From Streptomyces sp. NBC_00344 (lineage in GTDB: Bacteria > Actinomycetota > Actinomycetes > Streptomycetales > Streptomycetaceae), in assembly GCF_036088315.1 (NCBI RefSeq), contig NZ_CP107996.1, positions 6,623,001 through 6,687,000 on the forward strand: a stretch of 64,000 bases of DNA. Direction: 5' to 3'. Under the pieces are notes generated by a model. That model did not search any database, was not told the DNA's origin, and worked only from the letters and a program-made list of their open reading frames with translations. Made by a program: the position numbers and the translations under genes. Positions 16,221 through 24,872 of the stretch are shown here, piece by piece; within the stretch, counting starts at the first letter, position 1, and every line of letters starts with the position of its first letter.

Positions 16221-18223
16221 CCGCCCCGGCACAGACTCCGGCCGGTGAGCACCGGCACGGTGCGGTCGTCGGCGGCCTGCTCACCCTTCCGCTGTTCGAG
16301 CAGCTGAGCGGCGTCCTCGGTGGCCATCCCTACGTCAAGGTCGTCGTGGACCGCCAAGAGCGCACCTGGCACGTGCTGGACAGCTCGGTGCACTCCTTCC
16401 ATGTCAACTACGTGGCCACGTGCATCGAGGGCCTCACTCTCGAAGAGCTCGATGCCGACCTCGACGGCTTCAACCACAGCGTCTACCACGCCCCGGACCG
16501 CCGCTTCCTGCTCGGTGTGCTCTCCCTGCACTCCGGCACGGCCACACCGCAGGACGCCCCGCAGCCGTTCATGGTGCTGGAGACCACCGAGGCCGACACG
16601 ATGAACGGCGCGGTGCTCACCGAGTTCCACGCCTTCGTCCGTGCCCATCTGGACTCCTCCCTCGCCCTGGTGGTCAAGCCGGCCAACCACGGGCAGGAGC
16701 AGGCTGTCGCGGCGATCCCGGAATCCGTCATGCCGCGGGCGCAGGGCCACGAGCTGCTGTCCACCGCCCCGTTCGTACCGCTGACCCTCGGTTCGGCCGA
16801 CGGCCGGCTGCGCTGTTTCGCGAGCGATGAGGAGTACCGCGCCGCCCGCGAGGATCTGGCCTGGTACGACATCGTCGCGATGCCCGTCGTCCCCGACGAC
16901 ATCCCGCGCCTGGCCGGCCTGGTCAACGCCCTACCGACCACTCCGCTTTCACACACCAACATGCTCGCCGCAGGCTGGGGCGTACCGAACGCCATCGTGC
17001 GCGGTGTCCTCGAACGGATCACCGCCGATGAGCTGAACGGCTCCTGGGTCCGCTACGAGGTGACCACCGAGGGCGCGAGGCTGGAGCGCGCCGAGCAGCC
17101 TGACGACCTGGCCGAACCTGTCTGGCACACCCAGCGCATACGCCTCGACGCCCCCAGGGTGAAGGATCTGCCGATACTGCCGCTGCCGGAGCTGCGTGCC
17201 GGCGACCGGCACGGTTACGGCACCAAGGCGGCCAACCTGGGCGAACTGCACCACGTGCTGCGGCACGGCTCTCCGCGGCTGCCCGGCTACTACGCCGTAC
17301 CACGCCCGCCCCGCCGCAACCTCCTCGGCCACCTGGCAGCCCGGCTCGAGGTGCCCGAGGGCACCGAAGCAGCCGAAGCCGCAGGCGACTTCCTCACCCG
17401 TCACGTCACGGGCCCCGACGGCATCGCGCTGCCCTTCGCCCTGCAGCAGCGCTTCCTGAACGGCTCGCCCGCCATCCAGCAGAGCATCGGCAAGCTGAAG
17501 ATGGCTCTGGAACTCGACGCGATGGACGTCATCGACACCGTCTGCGTGCAGCTCCAGCATCTGGTGCGCACCACGCCCGTGCCCGACGACATCGCCCGCA
17601 CCATCGACACCCACCTCGTCAAACACCTCGCGGGTGCCACCAGGTTCGCGGTCCGCTCCTCCTCCAACGCGGAGGATCTGGCCGGCTTCTCCGCCGCCGG
17701 GATCTACGAGTCGCACACGCAGGTCACCGACCTGCCCGGCGTGCTGGACGCCGTACGGCAGGTGTGGGCGTCGCTCTGCTCCCCGCGCAGCGTACGGCTG
17801 CGCCACCAGGCCGGCATCTCGCTGGACGACACCTACATGGGCGTCATCGTGCAGCGCTTCGAACCCTCCCCGCTCGGCGGTGTGATGGTCACGTGCAACC
17901 CGACCAACCGGGCCGACTTCCGCAACGTCTATCTGAACTGCGCCCACGGCTCGACGGCAGCCGTGGTCGACGGCACCACGCTGCCCATGCAGTACCTGTA
18001 CAACACGGTCGAGGGCGGGGGCCGCACGCTGTCCCTGGGCGCCGCCGAGCACGACCTCGACGCTGACACCCGGGCCCGGCTCGCGCGACTCGCCCTCGCG
18101 GGACGACTGCTGCAGTCACATTTCGCGACGGACTACACCTTCGCCGCGCCGCTCGACATCGAGTGGCTGCTCACCGCCGACGGCAACCTGCACATCCTGC
18201 AGCTCCGGCCCTACTCGGCCTGA
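16217..18223 (+). CDS. PEP/pyruvate-binding dikinase-like protein with swapped domain order
   Basis: A 668-residue protein in three parts. Residues 1-220 are of unknown fold. A swivelling phosphohistidine-type domain (about 220-300) has a candidate His246 in TPLSHTNMLAAGWGVPN. An ATP-grasp domain of the PPDK_N type (about 330-668) has GTKAANLGEL near 335, VRSSSNAEDLAGFS near 479-492 and the end HILQLRP. There is no C-terminal TIM barrel for PEP or pyruvate, so it is not a normal PEP synthase. The His-then-ATP-grasp order recalls glucan water dikinase. I infer phosphate transfer from ATP through His246 to a substrate bound by the N-terminal part. Coupled to the ligase by ATGA. Confidence 0.82.
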   Translation: MTAPAQTPAGEHRHGAVVGGLLTLPLFEQLSGVLGGHPYVKVVVDRQERTWHVLDSSVHSFHVNYVATCIEGLTLEELDADLDGFNHSVYHAPDRRFLLGVLSLHSGTATPQDAPQPFMVLETTEADTMNGAVLTEFHAFVRAHLDSSLALVVKPANHGQEQAVAAIPESVMPRAQGHELLSTAPFVPLTLGSADGRLRCFASDEEYRAAREDLAWYDIVAMPVVPDDIPRLAGLVNALPTTPLSHTNMLAAGWGVPNAIVRGVLERITADELNGSWVRYEVTTEGARLERAEQPDDLAEPVWHTQRIRLDAPRVKDLPILPLPELRAGDRHGYGTKAANLGELHHVLRHGSPRLPGYYAVPRPPRRNLLGHLAARLEVPEGTEAAEAAGDFLTRHVTGPDGIALPFALQQRFLNGSPAIQQSIGKLKMALELDAMDVIDTVCVQLQHLVRTTPVPDDIARTIDTHLVKHLAGATRFAVRSSSNAEDLAGFSAAGIYESHTQVTDLPGVLDAVRQVWASLCSPRSVRLRHQAGISLDDTYMGVIVQRFEPSPLGGVMVTCNPTNRADFRNVYLNCAHGSTAAVVDGTTLPMQYLYNTVEGGGRTLSLGAAEHDLDADTRARLARLALAGRLLQSHFATDYTFAAPLDIEWLLTADGNLHILQLRPYSA

Positions 18224-18246
18224 CACCTCCACCCGCGACCCGGGGA

Positions 18247-18283
18247 GGCCCCGGCACCCGCACCCCCGTGCGCTGCCGGGGCC
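18247..18283 (+). terminator. Hairpin between the dikinase-like and MFS genes
   Basis: GGCCCCGGCA (18247-18256) pairs with TGCCGGGGCC (18274-18283), with an inner GCAC/GTGC stem. It starts 23 bp after the dikinase stop and may be a terminator or a partial terminator that lowers expression of the exporter gene. Confidence 0.55.
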
Positions 18284-18325
18284 CCACCCAACCCTGCCCT
18301 CCGCCCGCTTTGACGAAGGCGCACC

Positions 18326-19606
18326 ATGCCCACACCCCTGTCCCTGCTCAGGCGCTCACAGCCCAAGCGCCGCACCGTGCTCCCCCCGCTCGCCCGCCGT
18401 ATCGTCCGGCTCAACAACGGCTTCCAGCTGCTGTTCAACCTGCTGTGGTGGATGCCCGTCTTCTACGAGTACCAGCGGCAGGCCGGGCTCAGCGACAGCC
18501 AGATCTTCGGCATCCAGAGCGTCTACTACGTGGCGTTCTGCCTGCTGGAGATACCCACCGGCCTCGTCGCCGACCGGATCGGGCAGCGCCGCTGCATGCA
18601 GCTGGGCGCTGCCGTCATGACGGCAGCCAACCTCGTCCCCGTAGCAGCCCCCACCGCCACCGGCTTCCTCCTCCACTTCCTCGCCATCGCCACGGCCCGC
18701 TCACTCGTTTCCGGCGCCTCAAGCGCCTACCTGTACGAGTCACTGCACGCGCACGACGCCGGCGACCACTACGTGCAGGCCGAAGGCACCGCGCGGGCTC
18801 TCGGACTGTGGGCGAAGATCGCCTGCTGGCCGCTGGTCGGTGTCCTCATGCAGCTCGCGCACTCGGCGCCGTACGTGCTGACTGCCGTCAGCGCCGCCGG
18901 CTCGCTGGTCTGCGCCATGGCGCTGCCGCCCGTCCCGCCCCATCTGGCCCCGGCGTCCCGGGTGCCCGCAGCCGAACGCGCCGGGCTGTGGACGTCCCTG
19001 AAGCAGACCGCGTCGGTGCTGCGCACATCCAAACCGCTCGGCCCGCTGATGGTGCAGGGCGTGGCGCTCTTCACCCTCGCCCGCATCTGCCAGGTCAACC
19101 TGTTCCAGCCGCTTCTGCTCGCCAAGGCCGTCCCGGTCGCCGAACACGGCGCCGTGCTCTCCGCGATGACGGTCGCGGAGGCGGTCGGCTCCTCCCGCCC
19201 CTCCTGGGTGCGCTCCCGGCTCTCCGACACCGCCGCCGTCACTGTGCTCAGCCTCGTCATGGCCTTCTCGCTGGCCGCGACCACCGCGAGCGGCGGCGCG
19301 GGAACGATCGGCTGGCTGTGCGTGTTCGCCGCCGCGACCGGCCTGGCTTTCCCCGTCCAGCGACACCTCATCAACGCGGCGATACCGACGACCCCGTACC
19401 GCACCACGCTGCTGTCACTGGAGTCCATCATCGACCGCGGGGTCTGCGCCCTGGTCGCGCTTGCCGTCGGCGCATGTCTTGCCGCCAACCGGTTGGACAC
19501 GCTGCTCATCAGCGCGGCCCTGGGAACCTGCCTGCTGCTCGGTATCGTCAGTCTGGCTCTGCGCCTGCTGCGCCGTGGACCCACATCGGCCGAGGCCGGC
19601 CTCTGA
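18326..19606 (+). CDS. MFS transporter, probable exporter of the cassette
   Basis: A 426-residue major facilitator with about 12 helices. After a basic N-terminus, LNNGFQLLFNLLWWMPVF begins helix 1 and the loop 2-3 signature is LVADRIGQRR (about 84-93). RLSDTAAVTV near 300 starts the second half. It belongs to the small-molecule efflux group rather than DHA2 (14 helices). It lies 102 bp after the dikinase gene on the same strand, separated by a hairpin, and is the natural candidate to export the cassette product. It converges with the PAS-LuxR gene 12 bp downstream. Confidence 0.9.
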   Translation: MPTPLSLLRRSQPKRRTVLPPLARRIVRLNNGFQLLFNLLWWMPVFYEYQRQAGLSDSQIFGIQSVYYVAFCLLEIPTGLVADRIGQRRCMQLGAAVMTAANLVPVAAPTATGFLLHFLAIATARSLVSGASSAYLYESLHAHDAGDHYVQAEGTARALGLWAKIACWPLVGVLMQLAHSAPYVLTAVSAAGSLVCAMALPPVPPHLAPASRVPAAERAGLWTSLKQTASVLRTSKPLGPLMVQGVALFTLARICQVNLFQPLLLAKAVPVAEHGAVLSAMTVAEAVGSSRPSWVRSRLSDTAAVTVLSLVMAFSLAATTASGGAGTIGWLCVFAAATGLAFPVQRHLINAAIPTTPYRTTLLSLESIIDRGVCALVALAVGACLAANRLDTLLISAALGTCLLLGIVSLALRLLRRGPTSAEAGL

Positions 19607-19618
19607 CGGAGCAGGGCA

Positions 19619-20617
19619 TCACCGGTCGAAGGGCACGGCGGTCGCCCGCGGCGGCCACGTCGTGGGGTCCAGAATTCCCGTGGCATAGGCGCGCGCGACC
19701 ATCGCGGGCCGTGAGTCGGCGTCCAGCACGGTCCGCAGACGTCGCAGGTGGTAGTCCAGCGCCTGTCGCGAAAGACCGAGTGCCTTGGCGACGGCTGTGT
19801 TCGGCTCGCCGCCCGCCATCAGCGTCAGCACCCGGAGCTGCGTCGGCGTGATCCGCGGACGGGCCGGTGTTTCCGCGCCTATCGGCTTCAGGACGGCCAG
19901 CACCCGGTCCGGCACGCCCGAACGCTGCACCAACGCCAGGTCGGTGCGCACGATCCGGGTGGTGCCGAGCGCCGTGCGTACCGCCACCATCCCGGCACGG
20001 CGCGCGACCCGGCCCGCGACGAGCGACCCCCACGACCCGACCAGCGCGGCCGCGTCCAGCCCTTCGCCCAGATGCGCCACCGCCTCGCTGCCCTCCAGCG
20101 CCGGCGGGCTCCATCCGACCAACTCCGCCGCGCCCGTGTTGGCGCGCCGCACGCGGCCGTCCAGGTCCAGTGTCACGACCGCGAGCCCGGCCCGCTCCCG
20201 CAGCGCGTGCAACTCCTCCTGCGCGGCGTCGTTTTCCGCCTGCGCACGGGCGTGTCCGGTCACGTCGACGTAGATGCCGCCGACCCGCGGGCCCCGATGG
20301 CCGTCCAGCGCGAACCGGTGGCCTATGGCCTTCCCCTGAGAGCCGTCGGCCTGCACGAACGTGATCACATGCCGGACGGGCTTCCTCGACTCGAGTACCT
20401 CCCGGTCCAGCGCCCGCGCAGTAGTGGCGTCGGCGGACGGGTCGACCTCCTCGACGACGCGGCCCATCATCTCGCGCGGCGACCGGTGATAGAGATGCGC
20501 GTAGGCGGCGTTGACCCAGAGATAGCGGCCGTGGGTGTCCCGTATGAATGCTGCGGCGGGTGAGAAGGAGGCCAACGCCTCGAACCACTGCGCTGCCTCA
20601 CCGCTTTCGCCGTCCAC
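19619..20617 (-). CDS. PAS-domain LuxR-type transcriptional regulator
   Basis: A 332-residue regulator. Residues about 10-130 form a PAS domain (FSPAAAFIRDTHGRYLWVN and the PAC-like YVDVTGHARAQAEN); a second PAS-like stretch (about 135-180) has VVTLDLDGRVRRANTGAAEL. The C-terminal LuxR helix-turn-helix (about 265-330) reads TPTQLRVLTLMAGGEPNTAV. PAS-LuxR proteins include pathway-specific activators such as PimM. Position next to the ATP-grasp cassette suggests it controls it, but this is inference. GTG 20617, preceded by GAAGGGAAG, is chosen; the open frame upstream lacks domain similarity. Confidence 0.85.
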   Translation of the reverse strand: MDGESGEAAQWFEALASFSPAAAFIRDTHGRYLWVNAAYAHLYHRSPREMMGRVVEEVDPSADATTARALDREVLESRKPVRHVITFVQADGSQGKAIGHRFALDGHRGPRVGGIYVDVTGHARAQAENDAAQEELHALRERAGLAVVTLDLDGRVRRANTGAAELVGWSPPALEGSEAVAHLGEGLDAAALVGSWGSLVAGRVARRAGMVAVRTALGTTRIVRTDLALVQRSGVPDRVLAVLKPIGAETPARPRITPTQLRVLTLMAGGEPNTAVAKALGLSRQALDYHLRRLRTVLDADSRPAMVARAYATGILDPTTWPPRATAVPFDR

Positions 20618-20785
20618 TCGGCTTCCCTTCTCCCATGCCCATCGCCGGCCCGCGACCGGCCAGGGTGCCATGGTTACGCAGCAGGGCCGCGCCGTCACCC
20701 CCGGCCGCGGATACCGGGCATCGGCCGACGGGCCGAACCCGCTGCGGTCGCACGGCATTTCGGGCATGGCGGCCCTGGGACGGGG

Positions 20786-20823
20786 CCCACCGGTGGGGGC
20801 ATCTGCGCGCCTCCACCGGTGGC
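20786..20823 (-). terminator. Hairpin downstream of the S8 peptidase gene
   Basis: Two copies of CCACCGGTGG (20787-20796 and 20813-20822) form a 14-bp stem with one G-U pair and an 8-nt loop. It begins 7 bp past the S8 peptidase stop on the minus strand. Confidence 0.65.
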
Positions 20824-20829
20824 ACGGCG

Positions 20830-23800
20830 TTACTCGAGGCCGTAGGCGTTCAGCACCGTCTGGGTGACGGTGTTGCCCGCGCTGTCCTTTGCGGTGGCGC
20901 GCAGTGATACGTAAGCAGCGGACTTCGGTGCCTTCACCGTGGAGGTCCAGGAGCCGTTCGCCTGGCGTCTGAGAGTGAGGGGAACCCAGCTCGATCCGTC
21001 GTCGAAGGACACCTTGAGGGTGGCCGCGCTGATCCGGCCGGCGCCGGTGACCCCGGCGAGGTGCGAGGCGGTCAGCGACAGCGGGGTGGTGCGCTTCGCC
21101 TTGCCGGAGAGGCTGGTGGCGACGCCGTAGTCGAGCTGGATGAGCGGCAGGTCGACGTATCCGTTGCCGGAGGTGAAGCCCCATTCGGTGCGGGTGGCCG
21201 GCGAGTACGGCAGGACGCCGCTCTGGCTGGTCTCGGCGACCAACTGGTAACGCAGCGGCGCCGGACCGGGTGCGGTGGCCGTGAGTTGCTGATAGAGCGT
21301 CGAGCCGAGCTCGGTGCTGCCCTGACGGAGTGAGACCTTCTCGTGCAGCATGTCCTCGTCCCCCCACAGGTTCTGGTCGAAGCCGTTGTGCCCGGAACCT
21401 GAGTCGCCCCAGCCCGGGACGTTGAGGACGAAGAAGTCGCCCTGCCGGTCGGGCAGCGACTGGCTCTCGTTCAGCCGGGGATGGAAGACGGACAGGAACC
21501 AGTCGCTCCTGGTCCTGGAGCCCTTCGCCGGTGTGGTGACCAGCGACCGCTCCTGCACGGCGGGGTTGTCGGATTCCTCGTACCAGCCGAACTTCGTGCC
21601 GCCCGGGGTGACCCAGTCGGTACGGGTGGTACCGAGCGTCTGGGCCGTCTGGTAGCCGACGCCGTACCGGTCGAAGTCCTGCATGTCGTAGCGTCCGTTG
21701 TCACCGGAGTCGGTGGCCTTGCCGGCGAACCGGGAGTCGATCCTGGCCAGGTCGGCGGTCTTCGGGGTATAGGTCAGGTCGGCATCGGGGATGGCGCCGT
21801 CGTGTCGTTCGACGAGGTCGTAGGCGTACGGTGACGTGGGCGTCGAGGCCAGGTCGAGGACCAGACCGGGGTGACCGGCGGCCGCGATCAGTGAGGTGCC
21901 CTGGGCAGCCTGCAGGCCGGCCACCTCGATGGGACCGGTGGTCTCGAAATCGTCGGCGCCGTACCAGCTGGAAAGCCGGCCGACGGTGTCGTTGACGACC
22001 AGCAGCAGCTTGGCCCCGGCAGCGGCCGCGGCGGCAGCCTGGGCGGTGTCCGTGGCCGACTGGGCGGCCGGGTCGGCCTGCCGGTCGTAACGGACCACCA
22101 CGGCTTTGCCCTTGGCGTCCAGGCCCGCGTAGTCGGCAGTGGTACCGGCGCCGGCGTACACGACGGGGAGCTTGCGGCGTCCGGCCGGCAGGAGGGCGGA
22201 ACCGGCCTGGACGAGCAGGCTCGACATGTCCACCGCCGGAAGGTGCGGGCGAAGGGCGGTTGCGGTCAGTGTCGGAGCGCTCTTGCGCCAGCGTGTGTCG
22301 AAAGCGAAGCTGCCGCTGGTCACCTTGGCGGTGGACTGTGCCCAGACGCTGGTGTAGGCGGCCGGCAGGAGGAAGTTCGCGTTGAAGGTGCCGCCGCCCG
22401 CAACCCGGTTCCATTCGACCCGGGTCAGCCGGTCCTCAGCCCGGTGCGGGGCGACGGAGGAAACGCGGTGAGCGTTGCGGGCGTCGAGCGCCGCCGTGCG
22501 GTCGCGGTCCAACCGCACCTGGGGCACGGACAGCACACCGAGCCCGAGGTCGTCGGGTCCGGCCGCACCCGGCAGGTCGGCGTACATCAGCACCGAGTAC
22601 TCACCCTTGGGCAGGCGCAGGGTGAGCCTGCCGCCGGCAGGGATCTCCACCGGAGAGGGATCCGCGTCTCCGGTTCGGTAGATCACCGCTGTGCCCGGAA
22701 TCCCCGCGCCGGTGCGGTCGCCTGTGGTGATGGTGAGGTTGTACCGCTCGTCCTCGCGGTCCAGACCGATGAGAGTGTGGGAGAGGACGGTGCCGTCGGT
22801 GGCGGTCGCCTCCACCTGGCCGTCGGTGGCACCGTACGGCGCCTTGGCCGGGTCTGCGGTGACGGTCACCGATGCGGCGCCGCCGGCCGGCACGGTGACG
22901 CCCGACATGGACAGTGCGAACGCTCCCGAGGCGTCGGAGCCGTCGGTGCCGGTGGCCGTGGCCCTCAGCCGCAGCCTGACGTCGGAGCCGCCGGTATTGG
23001 AGTAGGTGACGGTCTTGACCGTGGGCTGGTCAGCGGTGTGCGGCCACGGGTAGAAACCGGCCCAGGCGGTGGCTGAGGCGTGCACGGTGCCCAGGACTGC
23101 GGCCTTGGCGTCCAGCCTGCCGCTGCCGCCCTTGGTCACCGGGATGCCGGGGGTCTCGTGCGCGGTGCTGACCAGGGCGTCCTTGATCTGCTGGCCGGTC
23201 CAGTCCGTGTGTCGCTCAGCGAGGAGGGCGGCCGCGCCGGCAACGTGCGGCGTAGCCATCGAGGTGCCGCTGAGCGTGAGGTAAGGGCCCGAGCCTTCGG
23301 TGGAGTACTGCGAGCGGGCAGCGAGGATGTCCACGCCGGGCGCGGTGATCTCGGGCTTGAGGCCGCCGTCGAGGTAGCGCGGGCCCCAGCTCGAGAAGTC
23401 GGCGAGCTGGTCGGTGGAGTCGACCGCGCCCACGGTGAGCGCCGAGGTGGCCGCACCGGGGGCGCCGATGCCGCCCGGGCCTGAGTTGCCGGCTGCGATG
23501 ACGAACAGGGCGCCGGTGGCGTCGCTGAGTTCGTTGACGGCCTGGCTCATCGGGTCGGAACCGTCGCTGGGCCCGGTCGAGCCCAGACTCATGTTGACGA
23601 CCTTGGCATGCCTGGTCTGGGCTGCCCACTGCATGCCGGCGATGATCCAGGACTCGTCGCCGTAGCCGTCGTTGCCCAGCACCTTGCCGACCAGGAGACG
23701 GGCGCCCGGGGCGACACCCTTCTCCTTGCCGTCGGATGCGGCGCCGGTGCCGGCGATCGTGGAGGCGGTGTGGGTGCCGTGGCCGTTGCGGTCGGTGACG

Positions 23801-24672
23801 TCCTGACCCGGCACGAAGCTCTGCGACGCGGCCATCTGGCCGTTGAGGTCGGGGTGTTCCGCGTCGATGCCCGGGTCGAGGATGGCAACGTCCACCCCCT
23901 TGCCGTCGGTGCCGGACTGCCACACGCCGGGGGCGCCGATCTGGGAGGTGCTGTCGGCGAGGGCCGACGTGACCTTGCCGTCGAGCCAGATGTGGCTGAT
24001 GTTCGCGCCGAAGACGGCCGCCCCGCCACCGGCGCCCTTCACCTGCGCCGGAAGGCCGGCCCCTGTCTGTCGCAGCGCGGCACGCGCCTTGGCCCGGCCG
24101 AGGGCATCGGCGGGAGCGACCTCCTGCCAGAACGCCGCCGCTCCGGCACGGTTTTCGCTGACCGCCCGGCCGTGCACGGCCGGCAGATCGAGGCGGTCGG
24201 ACAGCCCCTTGGGAATGGCGTCCGCAGTGCGCGCCTTCGCGTCGCCGTACTGGACGATCAGCGGTAGCTTGCTCGAACGGGCGTCGTCGTAGCCGTCCTT
24301 GATCAGGGCCGTGACATCGAAAAGACGCCGGTCGAGCACGCCCGCTGCGAGGTAGGGCAGGACCTCGGTCGGGTAGACGTACAGATCCTTGCCGACGGTC
24401 TGGGTCTGTACGCCGCCCGTGAGGTTCGCGGGGCGTTCGACGGTGGCCGTCGAGCGGCCGTCGGCCAGGGCGGTGACGGTGACCCGGTCACCTGTGACGA
24501 GCGTGACGGTCCTGGGGGCGCCAAAGGACGCGCCGGCGGAGATCGTCCCGGACGGTGGGGCGGGGGTGCCCTGAGAGGCGGTGGCCTGTGCGATCGACGG
24601 GGTGGCGGCTATCGCGGCGAGGACTGTACCCACGGCGACCAGAGCACGCCGACGCCTGACTGAGGATCTCAA
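20830..24672 (-). CDS. Large secreted S8 (subtilisin-like) serine peptidase
   Basis: A 1280-residue secreted protease. The signal peptide covers residues 1-32 and the propeptide extends to about 235. The catalytic domain has Asp266 (VAILDPGID), His298 (NGHGTHTAS), oxyanion Asn396 (AAGNSGPG) and Ser471 (SGTSMATPHVAG). The usual Thr or Ser after the catalytic Asp is Pro. Beyond about 540 come beta-rich domains, a PA-like region (AAGAKLLLVVNDTVGRLSSW), and a C-terminal Ig-like end. It probably degrades extracellular protein. The TTG start at 24672 has GGAGG seven bases before it. The regulator gene 200 bp upstream may control it. Confidence 0.92.
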   Translation of the reverse strand: MRSSVRRRRALVAVGTVLAAIAATPSIAQATASQGTPAPPSGTISAGASFGAPRTVTLVTGDRVTVTALADGRSTATVERPANLTGGVQTQTVGKDLYVYPTEVLPYLAAGVLDRRLFDVTALIKDGYDDARSSKLPLIVQYGDAKARTADAIPKGLSDRLDLPAVHGRAVSENRAGAAAFWQEVAPADALGRAKARAALRQTGAGLPAQVKGAGGGAAVFGANISHIWLDGKVTSALADSTSQIGAPGVWQSGTDGKGVDVAILDPGIDAEHPDLNGQMAASQSFVPGQDVTDRNGHGTHTASTIAGTGAASDGKEKGVAPGARLLVGKVLGNDGYGDESWIIAGMQWAAQTRHAKVVNMSLGSTGPSDGSDPMSQAVNELSDATGALFVIAAGNSGPGGIGAPGAATSALTVGAVDSTDQLADFSSWGPRYLDGGLKPEITAPGVDILAARSQYSTEGSGPYLTLSGTSMATPHVAGAAALLAERHTDWTGQQIKDALVSTAHETPGIPVTKGGSGRLDAKAAVLGTVHASATAWAGFYPWPHTADQPTVKTVTYSNTGGSDVRLRLRATATGTDGSDASGAFALSMSGVTVPAGGAASVTVTADPAKAPYGATDGQVEATATDGTVLSHTLIGLDREDERYNLTITTGDRTGAGIPGTAVIYRTGDADPSPVEIPAGGRLTLRLPKGEYSVLMYADLPGAAGPDDLGLGVLSVPQVRLDRDRTAALDARNAHRVSSVAPHRAEDRLTRVEWNRVAGGGTFNANFLLPAAYTSVWAQSTAKVTSGSFAFDTRWRKSAPTLTATALRPHLPAVDMSSLLVQAGSALLPAGRRKLPVVYAGAGTTADYAGLDAKGKAVVVRYDRQADPAAQSATDTAQAAAAAAAGAKLLLVVNDTVGRLSSWYGADDFETTGPIEVAGLQAAQGTSLIAAAGHPGLVLDLASTPTSPYAYDLVERHDGAIPDADLTYTPKTADLARIDSRFAGKATDSGDNGRYDMQDFDRYGVGYQTAQTLGTTRTDWVTPGGTKFGWYEESDNPAVQERSLVTTPAKGSRTRSDWFLSVFHPRLNESQSLPDRQGDFFVLNVPGWGDSGSGHNGFDQNLWGDEDMLHEKVSLRQGSTELGSTLYQQLTATAPGPAPLRYQLVAETSQSGVLPYSPATRTEWGFTSGNGYVDLPLIQLDYGVATSLSGKAKRTTPLSLTASHLAGVTGAGRISAATLKVSFDDGSSWVPLTLRRQANGSWTSTVKAPKSAAYVSLRATAKDSAGNTVTQTVLNAYGLE

Positions 24673-24872
24673 GTGGTGCCCTCCGTAAGCTGCGTTGAAC
24701 GCGGACGCAGCACATTCTTTGCGCGACCTGCGGCACAGGTGAACTCTTTGGGGTGACGGTTCACCGCCATGACGGAAACCTGCCGCTACCGATGGAGCGC
24801 CAGGATCATGTGGTCGCGCCCGGCCGGTTCACGGAGCCGGTGGTGCGGCTGGGCGCCGCGAGAAGCGAAGGG

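Noticed and set aside
16217..18223. Annotation as phosphoenolpyruvate synthase
   Set aside because: The TIM-barrel PEP-binding domain is absent and the domain order differs, so that reaction is not supported.
20618..21367. N-terminal extension of the PAS-LuxR gene in the same frame
   Set aside because: It overlaps the S8 peptidase coding region and the terminator and has no PAS similarity; a good start with ribosome binding site exists at 20617.
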